Below are positions 16,338 through 24,078 of a DNA stretch of 25,126 nucleotides, piece after piece. Positions within the stretch are counted from its first letter, which is position 1. Each line of letters opens with the position of its first letter. The position numbers were made by a program, and so were the translations under genes. The DNA is from JBCCTX01 sp964468435 (GTDB lineage Bacteria; Bacteroidota; Bacteroidia; J057), in contig CAYXVE010000067.1 in NCBI GenBank assembly GCA_964468435.1, positions 1-25,126 of the forward strand, written 5' to 3'. The notes beneath the pieces were generated by a model. The model had not been told where the DNA came from, ran no database searches, and saw only the letters and a program-made list of their open reading frames with translations.

Positions 16338-16850
16338 ATGAAAAAGCTCTTAGGTTTCATTACCGCGATGTTTTATCTCCAGGTACAAGCACAATTTGAA
16401 GCAGGTACAATTTTAGCTGGAGGGGATATGTCATTTTCTAGAACCAATAGTGAAGATACCAATAACGATTTTACCACATTTCGCTTTGCACCCAGAGGAG
16501 CTTATTTCGTATTAGATCATCTGGCAATAGGAGGCATTATTAGGTATACATGGTTAAAACCTGATGATTTTGATGCTTCTACTGTGATCGGTATAGGGCC
16601 ATCTGCACGGTATTATCTAGAACAAGGTTTTTTCGGGGAGTTGTCATTGCTGTATGAAAATGGAAATAATATAGATGGTAGAGGTGTTTTTGGCCTGGGA
16701 ATCGGTTATGCAGCATTTCTCAACGACCATGTGGCAGTGGAACCGGCACTCAATTACATCGCAGTATTTGGTGAGGATATTCAAAACCGCACGACAATAG
16801 GTCTCTTTGTAGGATTTCAAGTATATTTGGATAATTTGACTATTCAGTAA
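16338..16850 (+). CDS. small outer-membrane beta-barrel protein
   Basis: A 170-residue protein starting at ATG 16338 (MKKLLGF), preferred over ATG 16329 because it gives a standard signal peptide that ends VQA before QFEAG. The mature part alternates hydrophobic and polar residues in about eight strands, e.g. RFAPRGAYFVL, AIGGIIRYTWL, IGPSARYYLE, GELSLLYENG, FGLGIGYAAFL, HVAVEPALNYIAV, TIGLFVGFQVYL, a pattern of OmpW/OmpX-sized barrels common in Bacteroidota. It ends in an amphipathic strand, as outer-membrane barrels do. Function unknown; likely structural or sensing. Confidence 0.8.
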   Translation: MKKLLGFITAMFYLQVQAQFEAGTILAGGDMSFSRTNSEDTNNDFTTFRFAPRGAYFVLDHLAIGGIIRYTWLKPDDFDASTVIGIGPSARYYLEQGFFGELSLLYENGNNIDGRGVFGLGIGYAAFLNDHVAVEPALNYIAVFGEDIQNRTTIGLFVGFQVYLDNLTIQ

Positions 16851-16889
16851 TAAAATAATGAGACACTCCTGCTGAAGTTATTTACCTTT

Positions 16890-16924
16890 CACCACTACGC
16901 GGTTAGATGAGTGCTGGTGTTTTT
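16890..16924. terminator. weak hairpin between convergent genes
   Basis: CACCA (16890-16894) can pair with TGGTG (16915-16919), followed by five T (16920-16924). The long loop of 20 bases and one bulge make it weak. It would end the barrel-protein transcript running rightwards. Confidence 0.3.
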
Positions 16925-16925
16925 G

Positions 16926-18437
16926 TCATTCATTAATATTTAACCATTTATTTGTTCCACCACAAAGCCAAATCGCATTCAGACCAAATTCTTTCAACAA
17001 TTTTGCTCCGTCTGCTGAACGTCCACCACCTTTTTCACAAGCCGTAACAAATTGAACGTTTTTGTCAAGCTGTGAAACGCTATCTTTTAATGCTTGAAGC
17101 GAAATATTTAAGGCATTTGGAATGTGTGCTTGTTCGTATTCTTCCTTGTTTCTTACGTCAATGATTTGAATTTTTTTGTTTGCTTGAAGTGCCTGTTTTA
17201 CTTCTTCAACTTCAATACATTCTTTGATGGTTTTGATTTGTACCGGCATACGGAATTTAATAATGAGTGAGGAAATAATAGTAAGTCCACCAATTAGGAA
17301 TATAGCGTATTCTATCCCGAATAAGTCAGCTGTAATTCCTGATATTACGGCTCCAAACGCATATCCTAAATCACGCCATAGCCTAAATGAACCAATGCTT
17401 TCTGCTCTTTGTCTAGGGCTTGTTGCTTGGGCAATGGTGGAAAGGAAAGTAGGATAAACCAATGCAGTTCCTAAACCTAAGATTGCAGAAATAGAAGCCA
17501 ACAGGTAAAAGTCGCTGCTAAATGGAATGAGCATTATGGCTAGGCCTTGTAGCAACATACCCCAAAATAGCATTGCCTTTTTTGAATAATGGTCAGACAT
17601 TTTACCTGTAAAAAGCTGGCCGATTCCCCAAACCGTTGGATAAATAGCTGTTATTATGCCTATATTTTCATTATTGTAATTCAGTGATAAAAGCACGATT
17701 GGGAGTAATCCCCAAATCATTCCGTCATTGAGGTTATTGACTAAACCTGCCTGTGTAACAGAACTCAATGTTTTGTTTTTAAATGTCGTTTCTAAAAAAA
17801 CATTGTCGAGTTGAGCTGTATTGTCTGTTACACTTTCTTTATGTACAAAAACTCGGGTGTCTTTTACCCACAAAGCAGTCAAAATAAAACCAACGATAGA
17901 AATGAAAATTCCTATGTAAAATGGATAAGGTGTAATGCCATAGGTGTTGGCGATATATCCTGTTAGGAAGGCAACCATTCCAACAGCAAAATAGCCTGCA
18001 AATTCGTTTAAGCCCATTGCTAAACCACGGTCTTTTTCACCTACGAGGTCAATTTTCATCAATACGGTACTGCTCCAGGTCAAGCCTTGACTAACGCCCA
18101 ATAGAACATTAGCTAAAATTACAAAATTCCAATTGGGTGCATAAATGAGCATAAACGGAATAGGAATGGCAATAAGCCAACCGAACAACAGTAAATTTTT
18201 GCGACCGAATTTATTGGCAAGTCGTCCTGTGTAATAGTTGGCGATGGCTTTGGTAATACCAAATGCCGTAATAAAAGAAAGTATGGCTGTTTTGGAAGCT
18301 ACACCATATTCCAATTCGGCAAATTGTGGAAAGATAGAACGTTCCATTCCAACCATTCCGCCAACGAAAGCGTTGACGATAACCAGAAGGGTGAACTGCT
18401 TCCCATTCTCCTTTAGTCCGAGTTTTATATGGTCCAT
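16926..18437 (-). CDS. MFS transporter with C-terminal rhodanese domain
   Basis: A fusion protein of 503 residues. Residues 1 to about 400 form a 12-helix major-facilitator transporter, with the loop 2-3 signature GRLANKFGRKN. Residues about 405-503 are a rhodanese-like domain: IIDVRNKEEYEQAHIPNALN, then the active-site loop CEKGGGR (Cys467 to Arg473) and LLKEFG...LCGGTNKW. The loop is C-X5-R, seven residues, whereas classical rhodaneses have six (C-X4-R); seven is the length known from Cdc25/arsenate-reductase relatives. The gene is AT-rich compared with its neighbours (30-40% GC in lines sampled by hand versus about 45-60% in sampled lines of the ABC exporter) and lies next to a Crp/Fnr fragment, suggesting lateral acquisition. 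Substrate unknown; a sulfur- or oxyanion-linked export role is inference. Confidence 0.9.
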   Translation of the reverse strand: MDHIKLGLKENGKQFTLLVIVNAFVGGMVGMERSIFPQFAELEYGVASKTAILSFITAFGITKAIANYYTGRLANKFGRKNLLLFGWLIAIPIPFMLIYAPNWNFVILANVLLGVSQGLTWSSTVLMKIDLVGEKDRGLAMGLNEFAGYFAVGMVAFLTGYIANTYGITPYPFYIGIFISIVGFILTALWVKDTRVFVHKESVTDNTAQLDNVFLETTFKNKTLSSVTQAGLVNNLNDGMIWGLLPIVLLSLNYNNENIGIITAIYPTVWGIGQLFTGKMSDHYSKKAMLFWGMLLQGLAIMLIPFSSDFYLLASISAILGLGTALVYPTFLSTIAQATSPRQRAESIGSFRLWRDLGYAFGAVISGITADLFGIEYAIFLIGGLTIISSLIIKFRMPVQIKTIKECIEVEEVKQALQANKKIQIIDVRNKEEYEQAHIPNALNISLQALKDSVSQLDKNVQFVTACEKGGGRSADGAKLLKEFGLNAIWLCGGTNKWLNINE

Positions 18438-18737
18438 TTTTATTTTCTTGTTTAATAATAGAGTAAAGCTCGATGAGTTTTAGAGTATCTCCTTTAACAA
18501 ATGATAAATAATTATCGAATTCCTGCGCTAATGCGACTCAGAGAAACTTGCGTGATTCCAAGATAAGTGGCAATGTATATCAATGGAATTTGCCGAACAG
18601 CGGCGGGATTGGCTGGAGGAGATACTGGAGCTTCTTCATGGGATTCTCACATTGATTGATCTGTTTGATCTTTCGGGAAGTGTGGTAAGCATAAATGCCA
18701 TAGAATGTCAAGCCGAAGATAAAGGACGCTTACCTTC
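18438..18737. other. 300-bp spacer with a decayed regulator
   Basis: Between the MFS gene and the ABC exporter, both on the minus strand. It holds the A-rich leader of the MFS gene (18438-18511) and a broken Crp/Fnr-like reading frame (18512-18729) directly abutting the ABC stop codon at 18738. No intact gene and no clear terminator. Confidence 0.7.
18512..18729 (-). pseudogene. Crp/Fnr family regulator remnant, C-terminal part
   Basis: On the minus strand, bases 18646-18512 read without a start codon into ANPAAVRQIPLIYIATYLG followed by ITQVSLSRISAGIR and a TAA stop at 18512-18514. This is the characteristic helix-turn-helix end of Bacteroidota cAMP-receptor-like (Crp/Fnr) regulators, in which ATYLGIT and SLSRI are the HTH helices. 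Directly upstream, a different frame (18729-18580) reads ...RKIKQINQCENP then MKKLQYLLQ; joining LQYLLQ to ANPAAV requires a one-base shift near 18612 and restores the expected spacing. So the sequence looks like a truncated, frameshifted gene whose ligand-binding N-terminus is lost. The HTH part is firm, the upstream part is weaker. Same strand as the MFS gene, for which it may once have been the regulator. Confidence 0.7.
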
Positions 18738-20609
18738 TCAGTGATAACCTTCTGCCTGGAGATGGAACAGTTCTGCGTACACACCTTCGCGTGCCAATAA
18801 TTCTTCGTGCGATCCAATTTCCAACATTTTTCCTTTTTCGAGCACAAGTATCCTGTCGGCCATCCGTACAGTAGAGAATCTATGAGAAATCAGCACAGCT
18901 GTTTTTCCGAGTGTGAGTTCAGAGAACCGTTGAAAAACCTCATACTCAGCCCTGGCATCAAGGGCTGCGGTGGGTTCATCTAGAATCAGAAGTTGGGCCT
19001 CTCGCATGTATGCCCTACCTAGGGCAACCTTTTGCCATTCACCGCCAGAGAGTTCTACGCCTCTGGCGAAGCGCCTACCCAACATTTGGTCGTAGCCGCC
19101 AGGCAACTTTTTGATCACTGCATCAGCCATACTTTGTTTGGCTGCCTGCTCTATCAAAGCTAGTTCCTCGCGTAAAGAAATATCACCCACAGCAATGTTA
19201 TCCGAAACAGTCATCTGAAATTTTACATAATCCTGGAATATCACGCCAATAAATTTTCTCAAAGCTTTGATGTCGTATTCCTTCAGGTTATATCCATCCA
19301 GTAGAATATGCCCCTCGGTGGGATCATATAATCTGGCTAGTAATTTCACCAGGGTAGTTTTACCGGCACCGTTTTCACCTACCAACGCCAGTTTTTCTCC
19401 TGCATGGAGCACAAATGACAGGTTTTGGACTGCATAACGCTCAGAATTGGGATATTTAAAGCTGACATTTTCAAAAATAAATCCCTCCTTAATTTTCTTG
19501 GGTAAGGGTCTAGGTTTGTCTGGGGAAATGATTTTGGGTTCCAATTCCAAGAAGTCAAACAGATCTTGTAAATACAGGGCACTCTCAGCTATAGTTGAGA
19601 ATCGGGATAATATCCCGCGTAGTAAACCTCTAAGTCTTCTGAATGAGCCAGCCAGGAACGTAAGATCCCCCAGGCTAAAAGTTCCTGTGACGGTTTGAAG
19701 CACAATCATGACATAGGCTACATAGTAGCCTCCATCTCCCAGGCTATTGAGCACTACACCCCAGCTGGCACGTTTTATCGCCAGTTTGCGATTGGCTTCA
19801 TAATATTTGTCGGAGACAGTCTTGAATCGTTCCTGTAGGAAAGGAGACAAGCCAAATATTTTGACTTCTTTGACTGTCTGGTCGCTTGCACCGATAAAGC
19901 GAAGGTAGTCGAGTTCTCTTCTTTCCGGGGTCCAACTCCGGGCCAGTGAGTAGCCTCGCCTGTTGAAATAGGTTTCACTGATGAAAGAAGGTATGACAGC
20001 AAGTACTAGCAGGATAATCAGCCAGGGATTGAAAAAGACTAATCCTGCTGCCAAAAATACCATCGTAATGATATCCTGAAGCTGACTCAGCAGTTGAGAC
20101 ATTAATCTTACTCGGCTGGTAGTCTGCCGCCGTGCACGTTCCAGTTTGTCATACAGGGATGAGTCTTCGAATTGGGGTAAATCCAGTTCTGCAGCATGCG
20201 AAATGAGCATGATAGAAGTTTTATTGCTGAGAAGATCTCCCAGTAGGGCATCCAGTAAGCCTATACCTCTTGTGATGATTGCCGACAATATTGTGATTGC
20301 AAACTCCAACCCTATATAGAGATACAACTGATCCATATTGACCTGGCCTTCCGCTTGATATATATCTATCAGATGCACTACCTCGTCTATGATCAATTTG
20401 CCGATATAGAGAGTGGTTACAGGGACACCAGCCTGAATGAGTCGAAGTATAACATTACCCACCGTCATGCTGCGATGGGTTTGCCATATCATGATCAGAA
20501 ACTTAGGTATATTTTTAAGTGCCTGTACATTTTCCTTTAATGTTGGCGGAGCATCATCAGGAAAACGGTGTTTGGAGGTAATACCAAAAATGCGGGTAAG
20601 CCAGGACAT
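18738..20609 (-). CDS. ABC exporter, fused permease and ATPase (type IV)
   Basis: A half-transporter with six membrane helices then a nucleotide-binding domain, 623 residues from the ATG at 20609. The frame extends upstream to 20642, but ATG 20609 (MSWLTRIFG) is closer to normal starts. In the longer numbering (add 11 to the residue count) Walker A is GENGAGKT at 422-429, Q-loop Gln470, signature LSGGE 531-535, Walker B LLILDEP 551-557 with catalytic Glu556, and H-switch His587. All ATPase motifs are intact, so it should work as a homodimeric exporter of lipids, peptides or drugs (MsbA-like layout). The substrate cannot be told. The spacing to bshB1 is 68 bases on the same strand. Confidence 0.92.
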   Translation of the reverse strand: MSWLTRIFGITSKHRFPDDAPPTLKENVQALKNIPKFLIMIWQTHRSMTVGNVILRLIQAGVPVTTLYIGKLIIDEVVHLIDIYQAEGQVNMDQLYLYIGLEFAITILSAIITRGIGLLDALLGDLLSNKTSIMLISHAAELDLPQFEDSSLYDKLERARRQTTSRVRLMSQLLSQLQDIITMVFLAAGLVFFNPWLIILLVLAVIPSFISETYFNRRGYSLARSWTPERRELDYLRFIGASDQTVKEVKIFGLSPFLQERFKTVSDKYYEANRKLAIKRASWGVVLNSLGDGGYYVAYVMIVLQTVTGTFSLGDLTFLAGSFRRLRGLLRGILSRFSTIAESALYLQDLFDFLELEPKIISPDKPRPLPKKIKEGFIFENVSFKYPNSERYAVQNLSFVLHAGEKLALVGENGAGKTTLVKLLARLYDPTEGHILLDGYNLKEYDIKALRKFIGVIFQDYVKFQMTVSDNIAVGDISLREELALIEQAAKQSMADAVIKKLPGGYDQMLGRRFARGVELSGGEWQKVALGRAYMREAQLLILDEPTAALDARAEYEVFQRFSELTLGKTAVLISHRFSTVRMADRILVLEKGKMLEIGSHEELLAREGVYAELFHLQAEGYH

Positions 20610-20677
20610 ATAAGTTTTTCTTGAGATATATATTAGACCCAAAGCTGCAAGTAGGAAGCATAAGCCGATTCAACACA

Positions 20678-21394
20678 TTAAGCAAGTGCTAATAAGTCCT
20701 TTATTTTTAGTGGGGTTTCTGCAATAAAGCCTTCACCAAATTCGGCTCCGATCAGGTGTCCTACATCGCGTGATCGTGCTTCCAGAAATTCCAGAAATTC
20801 TCTGGAAGAAAGATACGTTTGTGGATCATCGCTATCTGGATTGTGAAACTGAGATTCATAAGCGCTAATCGATTGCATTTTTTGTTCAAAATAAGGTGTG
20901 ATATCAATGACAAAATCAGGGCGGAGACGATAGTCTTGAATATAGTGAAACACTTTGGCAGGTCTCCAGGCTTCCTGATATTGACCATCAAGCGATGTGG
21001 CAATACGTCTCAGACCGCTGAGAAAAGCGGCTTCACGGATCAGGCTAGCTGCTTTACCATGATCAGGATGGCGGTCAGAGGGAGCATTGGCCAGTACTAT
21101 TTCAGGTTTATATTTTCTTAGCTGTTGGATGATGGCTATTTGATGTGCTTCATCATTTCTAAAAAAAGCATCTCTGAAGCGAAGGTTATCCCGGTAGTGT
21201 ATTCCCATAATGTCGGATGCAACTGCAGATTCCTGATCACGGATCTCTGCCGATCCACGGGTGCCCATCTCACCTCTAGTCAGATCGATAATCCCCACCA
21301 CTTTTTTTTCAGCAATCAATTTGCATATTGTACCCCCACAGGACATTTCTGCATCATCAGGGTGGGCTGCAAACACAAGTACATCTGTTTTCAT
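20678..21394 (-). CDS. bshB1: bacillithiol biosynthesis deacetylase BshB1
   Basis: A zinc-dependent N-acetylglucosaminyl-malate deacetylase of the PIG-L/LmbE family, 238 residues. It removes acetyl from GlcNAc-malate, the second step of bacillithiol synthesis. Zinc ligands are H11 and D14 in AHPDDAEMSCGG, and H112 in SDRHPDHGKA. The DLTRGEMGTRGS segment and RPAKVFHYIQDY, PDFVIDIT follow in the BshB1 order. Length and opening (MKTDVLVFAAHPDD) match the family. The stop of the T9SS-sorted protein gene lies only 3 bases upstream of its start, so they are probably cotranscribed. bshA and bshC are not in this window, as is usual in Bacteroidota. Confidence 0.93.
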   Translation of the reverse strand: MKTDVLVFAAHPDDAEMSCGGTICKLIAEKKVVGIIDLTRGEMGTRGSAEIRDQESAVASDIMGIHYRDNLRFRDAFFRNDEAHQIAIIQQLRKYKPEIVLANAPSDRHPDHGKAASLIREAAFLSGLRRIATSLDGQYQEAWRPAKVFHYIQDYRLRPDFVIDITPYFEQKMQSISAYESQFHNPDSDDPQTYLSSREFLEFLEARSRDVGHLIGAEFGEGFIAETPLKIKDLLALA

Positions 21395-21397
21395 AAG

Positions 21398-23323
21398 TTA
21401 TCTTTTCATCAATTTAATAGTTCCATATCTCATCTTTCCCCTTTTGTCTGTTCCTTTGACTTTCAACCAATAGAGGCCAGAATTGATTTCCGGAATATGT
21501 ATCTGTATTTCGGATAATGAAGACCCACCATACTGGTATTTTGTGACAAGCCTTCCCTGAATGTCAAATATGGATATTTCTGAGCTATTCAAAGCTTCTC
21601 CCAGATGAACGCTCACAAGCTTGTGTTCTGATGGTTGGGGGGATATACTAAGCGATAAATCAGATGGATTGAGTATAGAAGCTATCGCTGTAGAGGTTTC
21701 CGGTATCCGGATTTCTGGCCGTATCATAGGAGAACCTCCTAGTCTGGACAGTGTCCAGACACCTGCTGAGTCCCAGTAGGTAAAATGCCGGGTTGTCGTG
21801 CGGTCATATCCAACGCCTACAGGCAATCCATCTGCCTGCTTGATACCTACCCAGAATGTATCGGGCAAAACAACGGGTTGGTCAAGCTCAAATCTTTGAA
21901 AATGATTCAAGCTATCACCATAAATAACCTTTGCAGTTCCGATCTGACTGATCAGGATTGAATCTGGATCTGCGGCTTTCCATACTACCAGTCTGAATCC
22001 CTTACCATCCATGTAGTTGATGATATTCCCCACCTGACTGGGGTTAAATAAAGGCACAAAACTGATCCAGACGGCGCTTATCTCATACGTATTGGATTCA
22101 GGCAGGGTAAAACGCACACCAAAGCCTTTGGGCTGAGTGATACCATAACTGGCATCGGCTTCACCATCATCATAAGCCATTAAAGAATCTATGGGAATCT
22201 GTTGGATTAATTCATCATTACAAGGGATATCATCATCTACCAGTAGCCTCGTCGTAATGGTAATATTTCCAGGGGTATTTGGAGGAGAAATGAGTGCCCC
22301 ATTCAATTCTGCTTTTCTTACTTCCTCATTTAGTGGCTTTAGGTTAAAAGATTGTTCGAAGCGAATAGAATTAGCGTTGGGTTCGATGATTGTTCCTTCG
22401 AGGTTCGCATTCTGAACAGTATCATTGAGATTTTTTACTTCGACTTCCAGATTGTTTTGAGCCGAGGCAGGTGGATAGATCGCTGCGGGATAAGCTGAAT
22501 AAGGAGATAAGAAATTCAGGTGGGTATTGATAATCGCCAGATCATTATAAGTAGTATCTCCCAGGTAGCGGTTGGCTCCGAGATAGACATAATCCAGATG
22601 CCATTGGTCAAGTAATCCATTGCGGGACCCTACAGACTGGAATACCAGCTGAAATTGTGAGTGAAAGAAAGCCGGGTTTTCCAGGAGAATAATGTACTGA
22701 CGAAATGGGTGAACCATCTCACCCGGTATATTGGCAACTTCTATCAGGCTATCCAGTGATTGTCCAGCAATGGTAAAAAGTACTTTGAATACATCTTCAG
22801 GTTCAGGAGCATTTCCAGTGCCTTGGGGTTGGAGAAAAAAGCTGAGAGCAATATTGTCATTCGGGCCATAGGCAGATAAATCGATAAAATGTGATCGAAG
22901 TTCGTCGGTCTGCCCACTTTCCAAAATTTGTGTATTGTAGGGTAATCCGTTGGCGTTAAGACCATCAAATGTCAGTACACCCCAAGAAGGCGGATTAATA
23001 GCCATATGATAGCTTTTTAGGGGAAACCTCGATGTGCCGTCAGTGATCCACCATTTAGTGCTGTCTGGGTGTAAGCCACCTTGTGAAAAGTCATCAAAAA
23101 AAGGATTTTCTAGCTCAAAACTAATGGTATCAGGCATATCCTGAAAGTTGATGTGCCTCAGGTTGTAGGATAGCCAGGGGGCTTTATGATGATATGTAGC
23201 CATTGAATCGTATTCCTGAGGAATAATCTCATGCGCTATTTGAGCAAAAAGTTCATGTAAAAGCAACATTCCCAATATCAAGCAACCGAATCCGATCTTC
23301 AACCCCTGGAAGACATGTTTCAT
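21398..23323 (-). CDS. T9SS-sorted secreted protein (type A sorting domain)
   Basis: A large secreted protein, 641 residues from the ATG at 23323 (upstream in-frame ATGs at 23329 and 23356 only lengthen the leader). The hydrophobic signal segment ends around FAQIAHE. It has the ordered pattern DDFSQGGLHPDSTKWW, YHMAINPPSWGVLTFDGLN and NGLPYN, recurring in Bacteroidota extracellular proteins. Several beta-rich segments follow. The last ~80 residues are a T9SS type A sorting domain (LSISPQPSEHK, ISIFDIQGRLV, INSGLYWLKVKG and a basic RYGTIKLMKR end), which directs export across the outer membrane by the type IX machinery. No catalytic motif is visible, so an adhesin-like or matrix role is the safest guess. 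Adjacent to bshB1 with 3 bases between. Confidence 0.85.
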   Translation of the reverse strand: MKHVFQGLKIGFGCLILGMLLLHELFAQIAHEIIPQEYDSMATYHHKAPWLSYNLRHINFQDMPDTISFELENPFFDDFSQGGLHPDSTKWWITDGTSRFPLKSYHMAINPPSWGVLTFDGLNANGLPYNTQILESGQTDELRSHFIDLSAYGPNDNIALSFFLQPQGTGNAPEPEDVFKVLFTIAGQSLDSLIEVANIPGEMVHPFRQYIILLENPAFFHSQFQLVFQSVGSRNGLLDQWHLDYVYLGANRYLGDTTYNDLAIINTHLNFLSPYSAYPAAIYPPASAQNNLEVEVKNLNDTVQNANLEGTIIEPNANSIRFEQSFNLKPLNEEVRKAELNGALISPPNTPGNITITTRLLVDDDIPCNDELIQQIPIDSLMAYDDGEADASYGITQPKGFGVRFTLPESNTYEISAVWISFVPLFNPSQVGNIINYMDGKGFRLVVWKAADPDSILISQIGTAKVIYGDSLNHFQRFELDQPVVLPDTFWVGIKQADGLPVGVGYDRTTTRHFTYWDSAGVWTLSRLGGSPMIRPEIRIPETSTAIASILNPSDLSLSISPQPSEHKLVSVHLGEALNSSEISIFDIQGRLVTKYQYGGSSLSEIQIHIPEINSGLYWLKVKGTDKRGKMRYGTIKLMKR

Positions 23324-23389
23324 AAACATATTTTTAACCAAAAAAAGCAGGTCCAAGTTATAAAATTCTGATCATTATCGACGATAGAT

Positions 23390-23983
23390 TCAGGACAGAT
23401 TGATGTTCCAGAAAAGCCAACCCAGCAAAACAAATTTGAGGAAGCGCGTAGCAGAATAAATCAAATATTTGCGGGGGGGAAATCTGAAAGAGGCACTCAG
23501 GAAACTGATCATGGCATAGGGTAGGGGAGTCAGGGCAGAAACGACGATCACGACTGCACCAAACTTTCGGTATAAACGTGCATACCGTTGAAAGTTTTCT
23601 AACCGAGTCAATCTTTGCACCCATACTAGGTTGTGAAATTGTTTTCCAGCCATATAAGCAATGAGTCCTCCCGCCCAAGAGAGGACAGACATCAACATCA
23701 AATAGAGCAGGTAAATGGATAACGGTTTACTGGAGGCCCAAATGATAAACAATTCTGGGGGAATAATTCCGATGAAAGTTTCCGAAAGAAAAAAGACTGA
23801 AAACAATAAGAGCGTATTATCAGTAATGGGATCCAGGATATCTTCCCACTGCTCTGGCAAGAGCAAAGCAGCCAGGAGATATGCACCAATAATGGCTGTT
23901 AGCCACAAAATACCTCTAATGGCATTGGTTATAATAAACTGGCGTTTTTCCTGTTCCTCTTTTGTTTGATGTTGATGGGTCAT
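23390..23983 (-). CDS. DedA/YqaA-like (VTT/SNARE-associated) membrane protein
   Basis: A 197-residue membrane protein with about five hydrophobic segments. SETFIGIIPPELF (67-79) is the conserved F-x-G-x-x-PPE reentrant motif of the DedA/VTT superfamily, and the second reentrant region ALTPLPYAMISFLSASFRFPPRKY (150-173) has the T-P-x-P-Y form of the YqaA branch rather than the G-R-x-x-P-G-x-R of classic DedA. Such proteins are lipid scramblase-like, linked to undecaprenyl-phosphate or phospholipid recycling. The first gene of the minus-strand run that continues with the T9SS protein, bshB1 and the ABC exporter; spacing to the next gene is about 66 bases. Confidence 0.82.
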   Translation of the reverse strand: MTHQHQTKEEQEKRQFIITNAIRGILWLTAIIGAYLLAALLLPEQWEDILDPITDNTLLLFSVFFLSETFIGIIPPELFIIWASSKPLSIYLLYLMLMSVLSWAGGLIAYMAGKQFHNLVWVQRLTRLENFQRYARLYRKFGAVVIVVSALTPLPYAMISFLSASFRFPPRKYLIYSATRFLKFVLLGWLFWNINLS

Positions 23984-24052
23984 ATCATATGTACATGAAC
24001 TGTTTCTGGAAAACTGTCTGGAATAACCATTTAACTTTTATATAGATTGACT

Positions 24053-24059
24053 TATCTTG
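24053..24059 (+). promoter_or_regulatory. possible -7 element before GT2 gene
   Basis: TATCTTG, followed by CGAATG, is one base off TAnnTTTG. It is 20 bases before the ATG at 24079, a leader length seen with such promoters. No -33 element found; motif-based inference. Confidence 0.3.
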
Positions 24060-24078
24060 CGAATGAATAATCAAATAT

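Noticed and set aside
18647..18847. A 66-codon minus-strand ORF ending in ...LPHFPKDQTDQSM
   Set aside because: It overlaps the end of the ABC exporter in another frame; the downstream part is better read as the crp remnant in other frames.
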